Source of the DNA: DATMNI01 sp035570275
GTDB lineage: Bacteria > Acidobacteriota > Terriglobia > Bryobacterales > Bryobacteraceae
Reading direction: 5' to 3'
DNA length: 47,558 nucleotides
NCBI GenBank assembly: GCA_035570275.1
Contig: DATMNI010000268.1
Location: forward strand, 1-47,558
The notes below the pieces were generated by a model. That model ran no database searches and was not told the DNA's origin. It saw nothing but the letters and a program-made list of their open reading frames with translations. The position numbers and the translations under genes are program-made. This document shows, piece after piece, positions 33,070 through 40,989 of the stretch (its first letter is position 1; every line of letters starts with the position of its first letter).

Positions 33070-33421
33070 GCAACTTTCAGGATAGCTTGCCTTGCTAACC
33101 TGCCACCTGCTACCCGATGAACCCGGATGAACCCGCGGCCGTATTCCAGCATGACCACCGCTGTCAGTTCCGCGAGGTGTAGCTGCCAAATGCGTTCCGC
33201 CAGCCCGGCAAGCAGTTCGGGGATGCGGCCTTCCGGTGCGGGGAAGCGAACCCGGGCGCCGGCGAGGATTTCGTCCAGTCGGTGGTTGGGCCGGGACGAA
33301 AATTCGTCTGGAACACCAGGACGGGCTTCGCCGATTGCCTCAATTAACGGCCGGACTCAATGGTGACTGTTCCCGGCCCCTTCCGCCAACGCCGGGCATC
33401 GCGGGGGCATCACAGAATTTA
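33070..33421. other. Intergenic region with a possible coding remnant on the minus strand
   Basis: In one minus-strand frame, from 33356 (after a TGA) to about 33100, the translation looks like real protein: IEAIGEARPGVPDEF, HRLDEILAGARVRFPAPEG and LLAGLAERIWQLHLAELTA. There is no ATG, GTG or TTG at its front, and the frame runs on out of register over the priA start. It may be the rump of a lost gene upstream of priA. I do not recognise it. Confidence 0.3.
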
Positions 33422-33450
33422 TTGACACGTACATTTATGTACGTTATAGT
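33422..33450 (+). promoter_or_regulatory. Sigma-70 promoter of the Phd/PIN toxin-antitoxin operon
   Basis: TTGACA (33422-33427), a spacer of exactly 17 bases, then TATAGT (33445-33450). Transcription would start about 7 bases on, at 33457, which is the A of the second ATG. The antitoxin mRNA is thus predicted to be leaderless. Confidence 0.8.
33427..33444. promoter_or_regulatory. Palindromic operator inside the promoter spacer
   Basis: ACGTACATTTATGTACGT is a perfect 18-bp palindrome (8-bp arms, TT centre) placed between the -35 and -10 boxes. A further self-complementary ATGTACAT at 33451-33458 overlaps the start site. Phd/YefM-type antitoxins bind such sites, so autorepression by the downstream antitoxin is likely. 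Confidence 0.72.
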
Positions 33451-33456
33451 ATGTAC

Positions 33457-33717
33457 ATGGTTGTACCGATCGTTGTGCCGATCTCGCAATTTCGTAAGGA
33501 CATCTTTTCCCTCGCGGAAGCGGCTCTAAAGGGAACTGTGGTTGAATTCACCCACAAAGGAGTAAAGTTTAAGGTGGTTCCCGACAAGCAAACTGACAAG
33601 ATCAGTAACATTACGCCGCTTCAAGTCATCAATCCTGAATACAACTTTGAATCCGCGGTAACCGAACTGCGGACAGAAATGGAAAAGGAATGGGAGGAGG
33701 ACTGGCGCCAACTATGA
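33457..33717 (+). CDS. Phd/YefM-like antitoxin
   Basis: 86 residues from the ATG at 33457, selected because the promoter predicts transcription to begin on it; another in-frame ATG at 33451 lies within the core promoter. The fold is suggested by VVPIVVPISQFRKDIFSLAEAALKG, a Phd-type DNA-binding front, then EFTHKGVKFKVVPDK. An extended acidic C-terminal region (ELRTEMEKEWEEDWRQL) wraps the toxin in this family. The stop overlaps the toxin ATG (ATGA), the usual coupling. The Phd assignment rests on fold pattern and context rather than a strong motif. Confidence 0.78.
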   Translation: MVVPIVVPISQFRKDIFSLAEAALKGTVVEFTHKGVKFKVVPDKQTDKISNITPLQVINPEYNFESAVTELRTEMEKEWEEDWRQL

Positions 33718-34097
33718 CGACAGCATATCTCGACACCAGTGTTGCTGTGTGGCTGGCTCAAGGTGATTTGACCCGGATCACACCAGCCGCTCTGGACTCT
33801 ATCAGAAACTGTACCCTCTTACTTTCTCCCATGGTCGCACTTGAACTCGCGTACTTACATGAGATCAATCGGATTACCTTGAACTCTCAGGACGTATTGC
33901 TGAAGCTGAGGGCCGAACTTGGTGTTGAGATGTGTGATTCATCGTTCCCGGCCCTCATCACTATCGCCGCTAACGAGAAATGGACCGATGACCCATTCGA
34001 CAGGATCATTGTCTCTCACGCGAAGGCAAACGGACTTTCCCCGCTGATTTCGTCGGATGAAGCGATTCGGAAGAACTACATCAAGACCGTGTGGTAG
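33714..34097 (+). CDS. PIN-domain ribonuclease toxin (VapC-like)
   Basis: 127 residues. PIN toxins cleave RNA with metal bound by acidic residues. All four expected acids are present: Asp7 in YLDTSV, Glu44 in VALELAYL, Asp93/Asp96 in WTDDPFDRIIV, and Asp115 in ISSDEAI. The middle shows the normal helix-strand order, so the toxin looks intact. It is translated from an ATG that overlaps the antitoxin stop by 4 bases. Local GC is lower than in the neighbours, which suggests horizontal acquisition. Confidence 0.9.
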   Translation: MTTAYLDTSVAVWLAQGDLTRITPAALDSIRNCTLLLSPMVALELAYLHEINRITLNSQDVLLKLRAELGVEMCDSSFPALITIAANEKWTDDPFDRIIVSHAKANGLSPLISSDEAIRKNYIKTVW

Positions 34098-34255
34098 GAA
34101 GGATGTGACTGTTAGCCGCCCATTAAGCCCACGGGTTGGGTATTTCCTGAGGGCACGCCAAAACCTGGGGGCGCTCCGGAAAGAGCGTTGCGGAACGGTG
34201 TATCGGATGGCACCCCTGCCCACAAACCCTACGCGTGTTACGCTGAAAATTCGCT

Positions 34256-36190
34256 ATGAGCAGCATCGAGATCACCCTGCCCGACGGCAGCAAGAAGCCG
34301 GTCGCCGCGGGCACCAGCCCTCTGGAAATCGCCAAATCGATCAGCCCTCGTCTAGCTGACGCCGCCATCGTCGCCAAAGTGAACGGCGAACTCTACGACC
34401 TCACGCGCCCGCTGGAGTCCGACGCCACGGTTCAACTGCTGACGGCCAAAGATCCCGAATCGCTGGTGGTCTACCGCCACTCCACCGCCCACCTGTTGGC
34501 CGCGGCCGTGCTCGAACTGTACCCGGAGACCCAGCTTGGCATCGGGCCGCCCATCGATACCGGCTTCTATTACGATTTTGACCGCGCCACCCCGTTCACG
34601 CCGGACGATCTCGAAAAGATCGAGAAAAAGATGTGGGAGATCCAGGCCCGCAATCTCCCGTATGAGCGCGTCCTCACCCGCAAGGAGGAAGGACTCAGGA
34701 AATACTCCGAAGCCTGGATGAAGTGCGAGCTGATCGAAGAGCGCGCCGGCGACATCTTCACGGAGTATACGCTGGGCCCCCGGTTCATCGACTTCTGCCG
34801 CGGGCCGCACCTGCCGGGCACATCGAAAATCAAAGCCTTCAAGCTGCTTTCGGTTGCCGGCGCGTATTGGAGGGGCGACGAACACAAGAAGCAGTTGCAG
34901 CGTATTTACGGCACCGCTTTCTTCAGCCAGAAAGACCTGGATGAGTATCTCAAACAGGTGGAAGAGGCCAAGAAGCGCGACCACCGCAAGCTCGGCAAGG
35001 AACTGGACCTGTTCAGCATTCAGGAACTGGCCGGGCCGGGCCTGATCTTCTTCCATCCCAAGGGCGGCATTATCCGCAAACAGCTCGAAGACTGGATGCG
35101 CGACCAGTATCTGAAGCGCGGCTACTCGCTGGTCTACACGCCGCACGTGGCCCGCCTGGATCTGTGGAAGACCTCGGGGCACGCCAACTTTTATGCGCAG
35201 AACATGTTCAAGCCCATGGAGCTGGACGATGCCGAATACCAGCTCAAGCCCATGAACTGTCCCTTCCACATTCTGATTTTCGCCAACAAACAGCACAGCT
35301 ACCGCGACCTGCCGGTGCGGCTCGGCGAGTTGGGCACGGTTTACCGGTTTGAGCGCTCGGGCGTGCTCAACGGACTGTTCCGCGTTCGCGGTTTCACGCA
35401 GGACGACGCTCACATTTTTTGCGCGCCGGACCAGATCGAAAACGAAGTGGTGGATTGCCTGCAATTCGCCATCGACACCCTGGCGGCTTTCGGCTTCGAC
35501 AAGTACACCACCGAGCTCTCCACCTGGGATGGCGGCGTCAGCGGCAAGTACGATGGCACGCCCGAGCAATGGCAGCTTGGCGAGAACGCTCTGAAACAGG
35601 CCTGCGAACGGCTCAACATCCAGGCCAAGGTGATCCCGGACGAAGCGGCCTTCTATGGGCCCAAGATCGATGTGAAGCTGGTGGATGCCATCGGCCGCCC
35701 CTGGCAGCTTTCGACCGTGCAGTTCGATTTCACGCTGCCGCACAAATTCCGACTCGAATACGTCGGCGAGGACGGCCACAAACATCAACCGCTGATGGTG
35801 CACCGCGCGCTGTACGGCTCCCTCGAACGCTTCTTCGGCATCCTCATCGAACACTACGCCGGGGCTTTTCCGGTCTGGCTGGCGCCGGTGCAGGCCATCG
35901 TGCTGCCGATCACCGGCCGGCAAACCGAATTCGCGCGCGGAGTGCAGAAGCAGTTGGACGCCGCGGGAATCCGCGCCACCGTGGACGAGCGCAACGAGAA
36001 GGTCAATCTGAAAATCCGCGAGGCGCAGTTGCAGAAGATCCCGTACATGCTGGTGGTGGGCGACCGCGAACAGGCCAACGGCCAGGTGTCCGTGCGCAAT
36101 CGCAAGCACGGCGACCAGGGCGCCAAGACGCTGGATGAGTGCATTGCCGCGATTCGCGCGCTGATCGATTCCAAAGCCGTTTCGGAGTAA
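34256..36190 (+). CDS. thrS: Threonyl-tRNA synthetase
   Basis: 644 residues, the normal length. Attaches threonine to tRNA-Thr. Domain order: TGS domain (1-62, IEITLPDGSKKPVAAGTSPL), editing domain with HSTAH and the CRGPH motif carrying the zinc/editing residues, the class II catalytic core with zinc ligands in KPMNCPFHI, DDAHIFC and MVHRALYGSLERF, and a C-terminal anticodon-binding domain from about 535. No T-box leader or other riboswitch is recognisable in the 158 bases upstream. Confidence 0.97.
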   Translation: MSSIEITLPDGSKKPVAAGTSPLEIAKSISPRLADAAIVAKVNGELYDLTRPLESDATVQLLTAKDPESLVVYRHSTAHLLAAAVLELYPETQLGIGPPIDTGFYYDFDRATPFTPDDLEKIEKKMWEIQARNLPYERVLTRKEEGLRKYSEAWMKCELIEERAGDIFTEYTLGPRFIDFCRGPHLPGTSKIKAFKLLSVAGAYWRGDEHKKQLQRIYGTAFFSQKDLDEYLKQVEEAKKRDHRKLGKELDLFSIQELAGPGLIFFHPKGGIIRKQLEDWMRDQYLKRGYSLVYTPHVARLDLWKTSGHANFYAQNMFKPMELDDAEYQLKPMNCPFHILIFANKQHSYRDLPVRLGELGTVYRFERSGVLNGLFRVRGFTQDDAHIFCAPDQIENEVVDCLQFAIDTLAAFGFDKYTTELSTWDGGVSGKYDGTPEQWQLGENALKQACERLNIQAKVIPDEAAFYGPKIDVKLVDAIGRPWQLSTVQFDFTLPHKFRLEYVGEDGHKHQPLMVHRALYGSLERFFGILIEHYAGAFPVWLAPVQAIVLPITGRQTEFARGVQKQLDAAGIRATVDERNEKVNLKIREAQLQKIPYMLVVGDREQANGQVSVRNRKHGDQGAKTLDECIAAIRALIDSKAVSE

Positions 36191-36191
36191 C

Positions 36192-36253
36192 ATAGTGGCC
36201 GCTACCCTCTGGGTCGCGACGCTGAGGGTCGCGACGCTGAGGTCGCGGCCGCC
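36192..36253. repeat. GGTCGCGACGCTGAG tandem copies (family B)
   Basis: Right behind thrS, two 16-bp units (GGGTCGCGACGCTGAG) and a partial third follow the word TGGCCGCTACCCTCTGG. The vocabulary is the same as in the inverted repeat at 24231-24300. It forms partial palindromes only. Confidence 0.65.
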
Positions 36254-36298
36254 AGCCAGGCATACTCGCGCGGCCCTACCAATGATAGTGATTCAGTG

Positions 36299-37405
36299 AT
36301 GACGGCGATCGAATTTGCGGGCGATCTGGCGCAATTGGATGCCGCGCTCGAAGCCTTGCCCAACCAGCCGGCGGTTTTCGTGCTCTGGCCCAAAGAGGGC
36401 GAGCCGTACGTTGGCAAGACCGGGCTGTTGCGCCGCCGCCTGCTGCGCCTGCTCAAGGCGCGCGCCCAGCCGTCGCGGCTGCTGAACCTGCGCCATACGG
36501 TGGCACGCATTGCGTACCGGCTTACCGGGTCGGCATTCGAATCGAACGTACTGCTGTATGAGCAGACGCGGCGCTACTTCCCCGACGCTTACGCCGATCG
36601 GATCAAACTGCGCCTGCCGCCGTACGTAAGGATCGTGCTGAACAACCAATTCCCGCGAAGTCATATCACCACGCAGCTTACGCGCAGCGGGGGCCTGTAC
36701 TTCGGGCCGTTTCGCTCGCGCGCCTCGGCCGAGCGGTTCGAATCGCAGTTCCTGGACCTGTTTCAGATGCGGCGGTGCCAGGAAGACCTGGCGCCCGCGC
36801 CCGAGCATCCCGGCTGCATCTACGGCGAGATGGGAATGTGCCTGCGGCCTTGCCAGCAGGTGGTGGGGCCCGCCGAGTACGGGCACGAAGTGGTGCGCGT
36901 GACGGACTTTCTGAGGACCGATGGGCAATCGCTGCTGGAGGCCATCGGCCACTCCCGCGACCGTCTCAGTGAGGAAATGATGTTTGAAGATGCCGCGCGG
37001 CAGCACAAGCGCTTCGAAAAAGTGCAGGAAGTGCTCAAGCTCCGCGACGACCTGGCGCACGAGGTGGACCGTCTGAACGGTGTGACCGTTACTCGTTCGG
37101 TGGCGCCGGACGCGGTAGAGATGTGCTTCGTACGCAACGGCAACTGGCAGGAGCCGCAGCGGTTCACCTTCGAAAAGGACGGGCGCACCATTTCGCTCGA
37201 CCGCAAGCTGCGGGAGACCTTCGCCGCGGTTACGCCCCGAAAACTCACGGTCCGGGAGCGGCAGGAGTATCTGGCCTTGCTGGCGCGCTGGTATTACTCA
37301 AGCTGGCGCGACGGCGAATGGCTGGCCTTTGACAGCTTCGACGATATTCCCTACCGCAAGCTGGTCAACGCGGTGTCGCGAGTGGCGCGCCACGAAGCGG
37401 CATAG
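36299..37405 (+). CDS. UvrC-like GIY-YIG protein lacking the C-terminal nuclease domain
   Basis: 368 residues from the ATG at 36299 (GTG one codon earlier is possible). The GIY-YIG fold is present but degenerate: AVFVLWPKEGEPYVGKTGLL takes the place of the GIY...YIG pair, followed by LRHTVARIAYRLTGS and the catalytic-Glu region FESNVLLYEQ. A UvrC-like middle carries the Cys cluster (CQEDLAPAPEHPGCIYGEMG, MCLRPC) and the UVR helix pair (LSEEMMFEDAARQHKRFEKVQ). UvrC's RNase H-like 5'-incision domain and helix-hairpin-helix are absent. That resembles Cho-type single-incision nucleases in plan. It follows thrS closely. Function in repair is probable but unproved. Confidence 0.78.
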   Translation: MTAIEFAGDLAQLDAALEALPNQPAVFVLWPKEGEPYVGKTGLLRRRLLRLLKARAQPSRLLNLRHTVARIAYRLTGSAFESNVLLYEQTRRYFPDAYADRIKLRLPPYVRIVLNNQFPRSHITTQLTRSGGLYFGPFRSRASAERFESQFLDLFQMRRCQEDLAPAPEHPGCIYGEMGMCLRPCQQVVGPAEYGHEVVRVTDFLRTDGQSLLEAIGHSRDRLSEEMMFEDAARQHKRFEKVQEVLKLRDDLAHEVDRLNGVTVTRSVAPDAVEMCFVRNGNWQEPQRFTFEKDGRTISLDRKLRETFAAVTPRKLTVRERQEYLALLARWYYSSWRDGEWLAFDSFDDIPYRKLVNAVSRVARHEAA

Positions 37406-37533
37406 GCGGCATAGGGGCGGTTGACACGCACGGAACAGTTTCGACGGCGGGAGTTGGCATTAGTGGGCATCGCGGGTGGCCGTGCATGGTGGCCCCGCAT
37501 GGTAGGATCTAAGCCACGGAAGGGACGATTTCG

Positions 37534-37758
37534 ATGGCAGACCACCTCAGCAGGAAATCATTGCTCGTGGCGGCTGGCTGGTTGGCGGTCTACCCGCCGG
37601 TAATGCCTGGTCAGGGCTCGGCACCGCAAGCACCGGCTGCACCCGAGTGGCAGATCGCGGCTGGAAGCAAGATGGCATTCGAGGTCGCCTCCTTCAAGCG
37701 GGACCCCGGTCCGTTTCGGCCGCCGAACTTCGCGCTCGACCCTGGAGAACTAAATTGA
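37534..37758 (+). pseudogene. TIGR03435 protein, N-terminal fragment
   Basis: 74 residues. A signal-peptide-like start (SRKSLLVAAGWLAVYPPV) leads to the TIGR03435 opening PAAPEWQIAAGSKMAFEVAS, then FKRDPGPFRPPNFALDPG, where the family continues for another 200-500 residues. Here the frame ends at once (ELN and stop). The gene for PhoD starts 17 bases later. It is a broken copy. The intact TIGR03435 gene at 40038-40817 belongs to the same family but is not its missing half. Confidence 0.72.
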
Positions 37759-37774
37759 ATCGCGAGGCCAACCC

Positions 37775-39850
37775 ATGACACGCATTACTCGCCGTAGCTT
37801 TGCGAAGATCGCCGCTGCCGCCGGCGCTTCCGCAGCCTGGGGAGGGCCCATCGGCAGGCCGTCTCGCGTTCCATGGCAGGAGCGCCGGACTCTCTATCCC
37901 GAGGGTGTCGCCTCGGCAGATCCGGACAGCAATAGCGTGCTGCTGTGGACTCGCCACCCATTTTCAACGGATCGCATCGAAGAAACTCTGACGGTTGAGG
38001 TCTCCGAAGACGACGGTTTTCGGAAGGTGGTAGCGACGGCGCGTGCGCTCGTTTCCAGAGATTCCGACTGGACCTGCCGGGCGCTTGTCGCCGGTCTGAA
38101 GCCAGGGCGCGTCTATTGGTACCGCTTCACGGATCGGGAGGGGTCAGGCAGCAGGATCGGGCGAACGATCACCGCGCCATCACCGGGCGACACCAGACCC
38201 GTGCGCTTTGCTTTCCTCAGTTGTCAAAACGCGAATGACGGCGCCCAGAGCGCATATCGCCGTATGATCTTCGAAGACGAGCGTGCCGCTGCGCACGATC
38301 GGCTCGGTTTCGTTTTGCACCTCGGCGACTTTATCTATGAAATCGTCTGGTATCCCGAAGACCGCCCGCAGGGCATGTACGATCGCCATCTGCGCGACAT
38401 TGTGCGGTATGAACACGGCGAAAAGATCGACGATTTCCATATCCCTACAACGCTTACGGATTATCGCGCGGTTTATCGCGCCTATCTTCACGATCCCGAC
38501 TTGCAGGACGCCCGCGCACGCTGGCCATTCGTGAATATGTGGGACAACCACGAGTTCAGTTGGCTCGGATGGCAGGGCTTGCAGATATTCAAGGGAGAGA
38601 CGCGGCCGGCCCAGACCCGAAAAGTGGCTGCAAATCAGGCGTTCTTTGAATATCAGCCGGCGAGGATGTCAAATCCAGGCGGGCCGTCCCCAGATCGCTT
38701 CAATCCGCCCAAGGTAGTTGACACAGCGATTCCTATCTTCGACGAACACGGCCTTGGCCAGGAACCGAACAACCTCGCCGCCATCAATAGCCTGCGGGGA
38801 TATAGGAGACTTCGCTGGGGCCGCCATGTCGATCTGATTATCACAGACCAGCACAGCTATCGTTCGGAAGAACCCACCGGGAGGGCGGAAGCGAGAGTAT
38901 TTTCAAGCCAGGACTTTCCCGATCTGGTGCCGGAGGAGGCAATGGAGATCCTGGACGCGGGGCGCGCTCATACCGCGGGACATCCCCCGGACTCCATTCG
39001 TTTTGGCAATAGTGAAGTCCCGAATTTCCGCAAGGATGAGCCTCCGCAGACGGTCCTCGGCGCTGAACAGAAGGCCTGGTTCCTGGAACAGCTGCGAACG
39101 TCCACCGCGACCTGGAAAATCTGGGGAAACACTGCTGGCACTCTCGACATGCGAGCCGATCCGCAGAACCTGCCGCCTGGTTTGACGAAACCGTGGCCGG
39201 GAGCGGGTTACGCAACTTTCGGCGGCGGAGATCCTAGCAGCGCATTCGTTGAGCGCGGCGAGATTTATGATTTCGTGCGCGGGCAGGGTATCACCGGGTT
39301 TGCTACCGTAGCCGGCGACAGGCACAGTTTCTGGGCTGGGCTGGCGGCCAAATCGCTTCCGCCGAAGCCATTTCAGCCGGTTGGAATTGCGTTCATCACG
39401 GGGTCGATCTCCGCACCCGGATTCGTGGAAGCATTTGAGCACAACCTCCCCAACCCGCACCCGCTTCGAAGTCTCTACCTCGGCCAGGGCCCCGCCGATA
39501 CCGGTCCGCAGCCGACCATAAATCTGCTGATACGGCATGGTGTGCGGTCCTGCCTGGAGTATGCGAGGAGTGGAGATATCCATCGGGCGCGCGCTCTTTC
39601 TAATCCCGATCTCTCACCGCACCTGTCGTTTGTCGATATGGGCGGGCACGGTTATTCGATTGTCCGCGCGGCCGGCGGCCATTTGGAAACCGAGTTCGTC
39701 TGCATCCCACGTCCACTGCAGCGCAGTGACCGCCTGGACGGAGGTCCGCTGGCATACCGCGTCAGATATCGCGCCAATCTTTGGCGTAACGGTGAAGCGC
39801 CGAAACTTGAGGGGCAGGTGGTAGAAGGCGATCCTCGCTTCTCGATCTGA
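37775..39850 (+). CDS. phoD: PhoD-family alkaline phosphatase/phosphodiesterase
   Basis: 691 residues, at the long end for PhoD. A twin-arginine signal (TRRSFAKIAAAAGASAAWGG) predicts folded export. The N-terminal PhoD domain (about 35-135) precedes the calcineurin-like catalytic part, which shows LHLGDFIYE, FVNMWDNHEFSW, LIITDQHSYR and VAGDRHSFWAGL; these supply Asp, Asn and His ligands for the metal cluster. PhoD releases phosphate from phosphomonoesters or diesters, including teichoic acid. GAGG lies seven bases before the ATG. The signal and family are clear; the substrate preference is not. Confidence 0.93.
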   Translation: MTRITRRSFAKIAAAAGASAAWGGPIGRPSRVPWQERRTLYPEGVASADPDSNSVLLWTRHPFSTDRIEETLTVEVSEDDGFRKVVATARALVSRDSDWTCRALVAGLKPGRVYWYRFTDREGSGSRIGRTITAPSPGDTRPVRFAFLSCQNANDGAQSAYRRMIFEDERAAAHDRLGFVLHLGDFIYEIVWYPEDRPQGMYDRHLRDIVRYEHGEKIDDFHIPTTLTDYRAVYRAYLHDPDLQDARARWPFVNMWDNHEFSWLGWQGLQIFKGETRPAQTRKVAANQAFFEYQPARMSNPGGPSPDRFNPPKVVDTAIPIFDEHGLGQEPNNLAAINSLRGYRRLRWGRHVDLIITDQHSYRSEEPTGRAEARVFSSQDFPDLVPEEAMEILDAGRAHTAGHPPDSIRFGNSEVPNFRKDEPPQTVLGAEQKAWFLEQLRTSTATWKIWGNTAGTLDMRADPQNLPPGLTKPWPGAGYATFGGGDPSSAFVERGEIYDFVRGQGITGFATVAGDRHSFWAGLAAKSLPPKPFQPVGIAFITGSISAPGFVEAFEHNLPNPHPLRSLYLGQGPADTGPQPTINLLIRHGVRSCLEYARSGDIHRARALSNPDLSPHLSFVDMGGHGYSIVRAAGGHLETEFVCIPRPLQRSDRLDGGPLAYRVRYRANLWRNGEAPKLEGQVVEGDPRFSI

Positions 39851-39904
39851 GTGGCGAGGCGGTTCCGCCGCCGCTACCGCTGCGGATCTATGCTGATGTA
39901 CCGG

Positions 39905-40041
39905 CTTAGTACACCGTTTCAGAAGTTCGCTAACGTATCGAGAAACCGCTTGCTGACGCGCGCGGCTCCGATCAGAGCCGCGACCGTTAGGGAGCGTTCC
40001 TCCCGAGATACGAGACCGTATTTAAGAAGCGGTGTACTTAG
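39905..40041. repeat. 137-bp near-complete palindromic element (family D)
   Basis: The left half, beginning CTTAGTACACCG (39905), and the complement of the right half, beginning CTAAGTACACCG (40041), can be aligned over about 65 bases. Their centres match closely: CGCGGCTC facing GAGCCGCG, with loop CGATCA at 39969-39974. The right end contains the stop codon of the TIGR03435 gene. The core phrase (CCGCTTGCTGACGCGCGCGGCTC type) is, from memory, frequent in acidobacterial genomes. A REP- or MITE-like element is likely; it may also serve as a bidirectional terminator between convergent genes. Confidence 0.8.
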
Positions 40042-40817
40042 TTTTCGGTGGGAACCCGTTCCACATGATCGACCACGACGATATCGACAGGCACTTTTTG
40101 GGGCTGCAGGCGCAGGCCAAGTGTCTCTTGGAGCGCGGTGAACAGGGAAGGGGCCGCGGCGGCGTCGATGCCATTGGCGGGCTGATCGTCGTTGGTCCAG
40201 CGGAGTTCGAAGTCGTAGACGCCGTCGATGCCCGTCTTGTCGACCACGACCTCCCCCAACCACCGGGCCACCAGGTCGGTCAGGATCGCCATCGAGGTCT
40301 TTTTCGCCGTCAGGGTTCGCACCCGGTCACCGTTGGTGTTGGTATCGGACCCGCCTGGCTCAACCGGCTTCAGTTTGAAGCCGCTCTTGGCCACCACGAG
40401 CGCATAGCCGGGCATATCCTTCGATTCGCGATGCACGGCCAACTTGAAGCGGTCTTCGAGCAGCGTGCGCAGCATCAGCGAGCGGTCGTCGTCCTTGCTG
40501 TCCGGCGGATACTTGGCGGCAATGTCGAAGTGCACGGTTTCCATCCAGCCGGGACCCGGCACTTGAAACGGCTTGACGCTGTAGGCCCGCTCGATGAGGC
40601 GCTTCAGCGTCTGGTTGGTAAAGACGATTTGCCCCTTGGAGCCTTTCGACGAACTGTTTCCGCTGCCGGAGGTGTTGAGCTTGACGGAGGCCGCTTCGTA
40701 AGCCGGGCGCGCACTCTGCGGCTGAGCCAAAACGGCGCCCGCGGCGAGAAGTACGATCATCCCTCCCAAAGTTGCGCGCATCGCGCTTATTGCCGTTGGA
40801 CGCCAGATTCGTTCCAT
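40038..40817 (-). CDS. TIGR03435 soil-associated secreted protein
   Basis: 259 residues. TIGR03435 is a paralogous family expanded in Solibacter-like Acidobacteria with unknown function. The signature parts are here: a signal peptide (GGMIVLLAAGAVLAQ), then YEAASVKLN, LKRLIERAYSVKPFQVPGP, FDIAAKYPP, LRTLLEDRFKLAVHRESKDM, YALVVAKSGFKLKP and VVDKTGIDGVYDFELRW. A later Met (RATLGG, 40781) is an alternative start closer to the signal peptide. Its stop lies inside the palindromic element. Confidence 0.9.
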   Translation of the reverse strand: MERIWRPTAISAMRATLGGMIVLLAAGAVLAQPQSARPAYEAASVKLNTSGSGNSSSKGSKGQIVFTNQTLKRLIERAYSVKPFQVPGPGWMETVHFDIAAKYPPDSKDDDRSLMLRTLLEDRFKLAVHRESKDMPGYALVVAKSGFKLKPVEPGGSDTNTNGDRVRTLTAKKTSMAILTDLVARWLGEVVVDKTGIDGVYDFELRWTNDDQPANGIDAAAAPSLFTALQETLGLRLQPQKVPVDIVVVDHVERVPTEN

Positions 40818-40890
40818 GACCTTAATCTTAAGACGAAACTTCTCGATTTCCGTTGGCAGGTTTTTCCAGGGATGAAAGTCGGCCGCGGCA

Positions 40891-40984
40891 CTATGTGGGG
40901 CAGGTTGTTAACCTGCGGCGGATTGGCAATCCGCCCGCCGGGAGTGGGCGCGCAGCCGAACTTCCACAAGCGACTTTCGAGAGT
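40891..40984. repeat. Inverted copy of repeat family A
   Basis: Reading CTATGTGGGGCAGGTTGTTA onward, then GCGGATTGGCAATCCGC and CCGCCGGGAGTGGGCGCGC, it ends at ACTTTCGAGAG, the complement of the family A start at 5961. About 90 bases align with 5961-6050 read backwards, with only a few differences. It ends 6 bases before the stop codon of the large membrane protein gene. Confidence 0.85.
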
Positions 40985-40989
40985 GTAGC

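Noticed and set aside
34098..34255. T-box or other riboswitch upstream of thrS
   Set aside because: No T-box sequence or specifier-type hairpin can be recognised in the 158 bases, and T-boxes are not typical outside Gram-positive groups.
40032..40988. Plus-strand frame of 318 codons across the TIGR03435 gene and repeat A
   Set aside because: It is antisense to a well-conserved family member, and its end merely translates the repeat.
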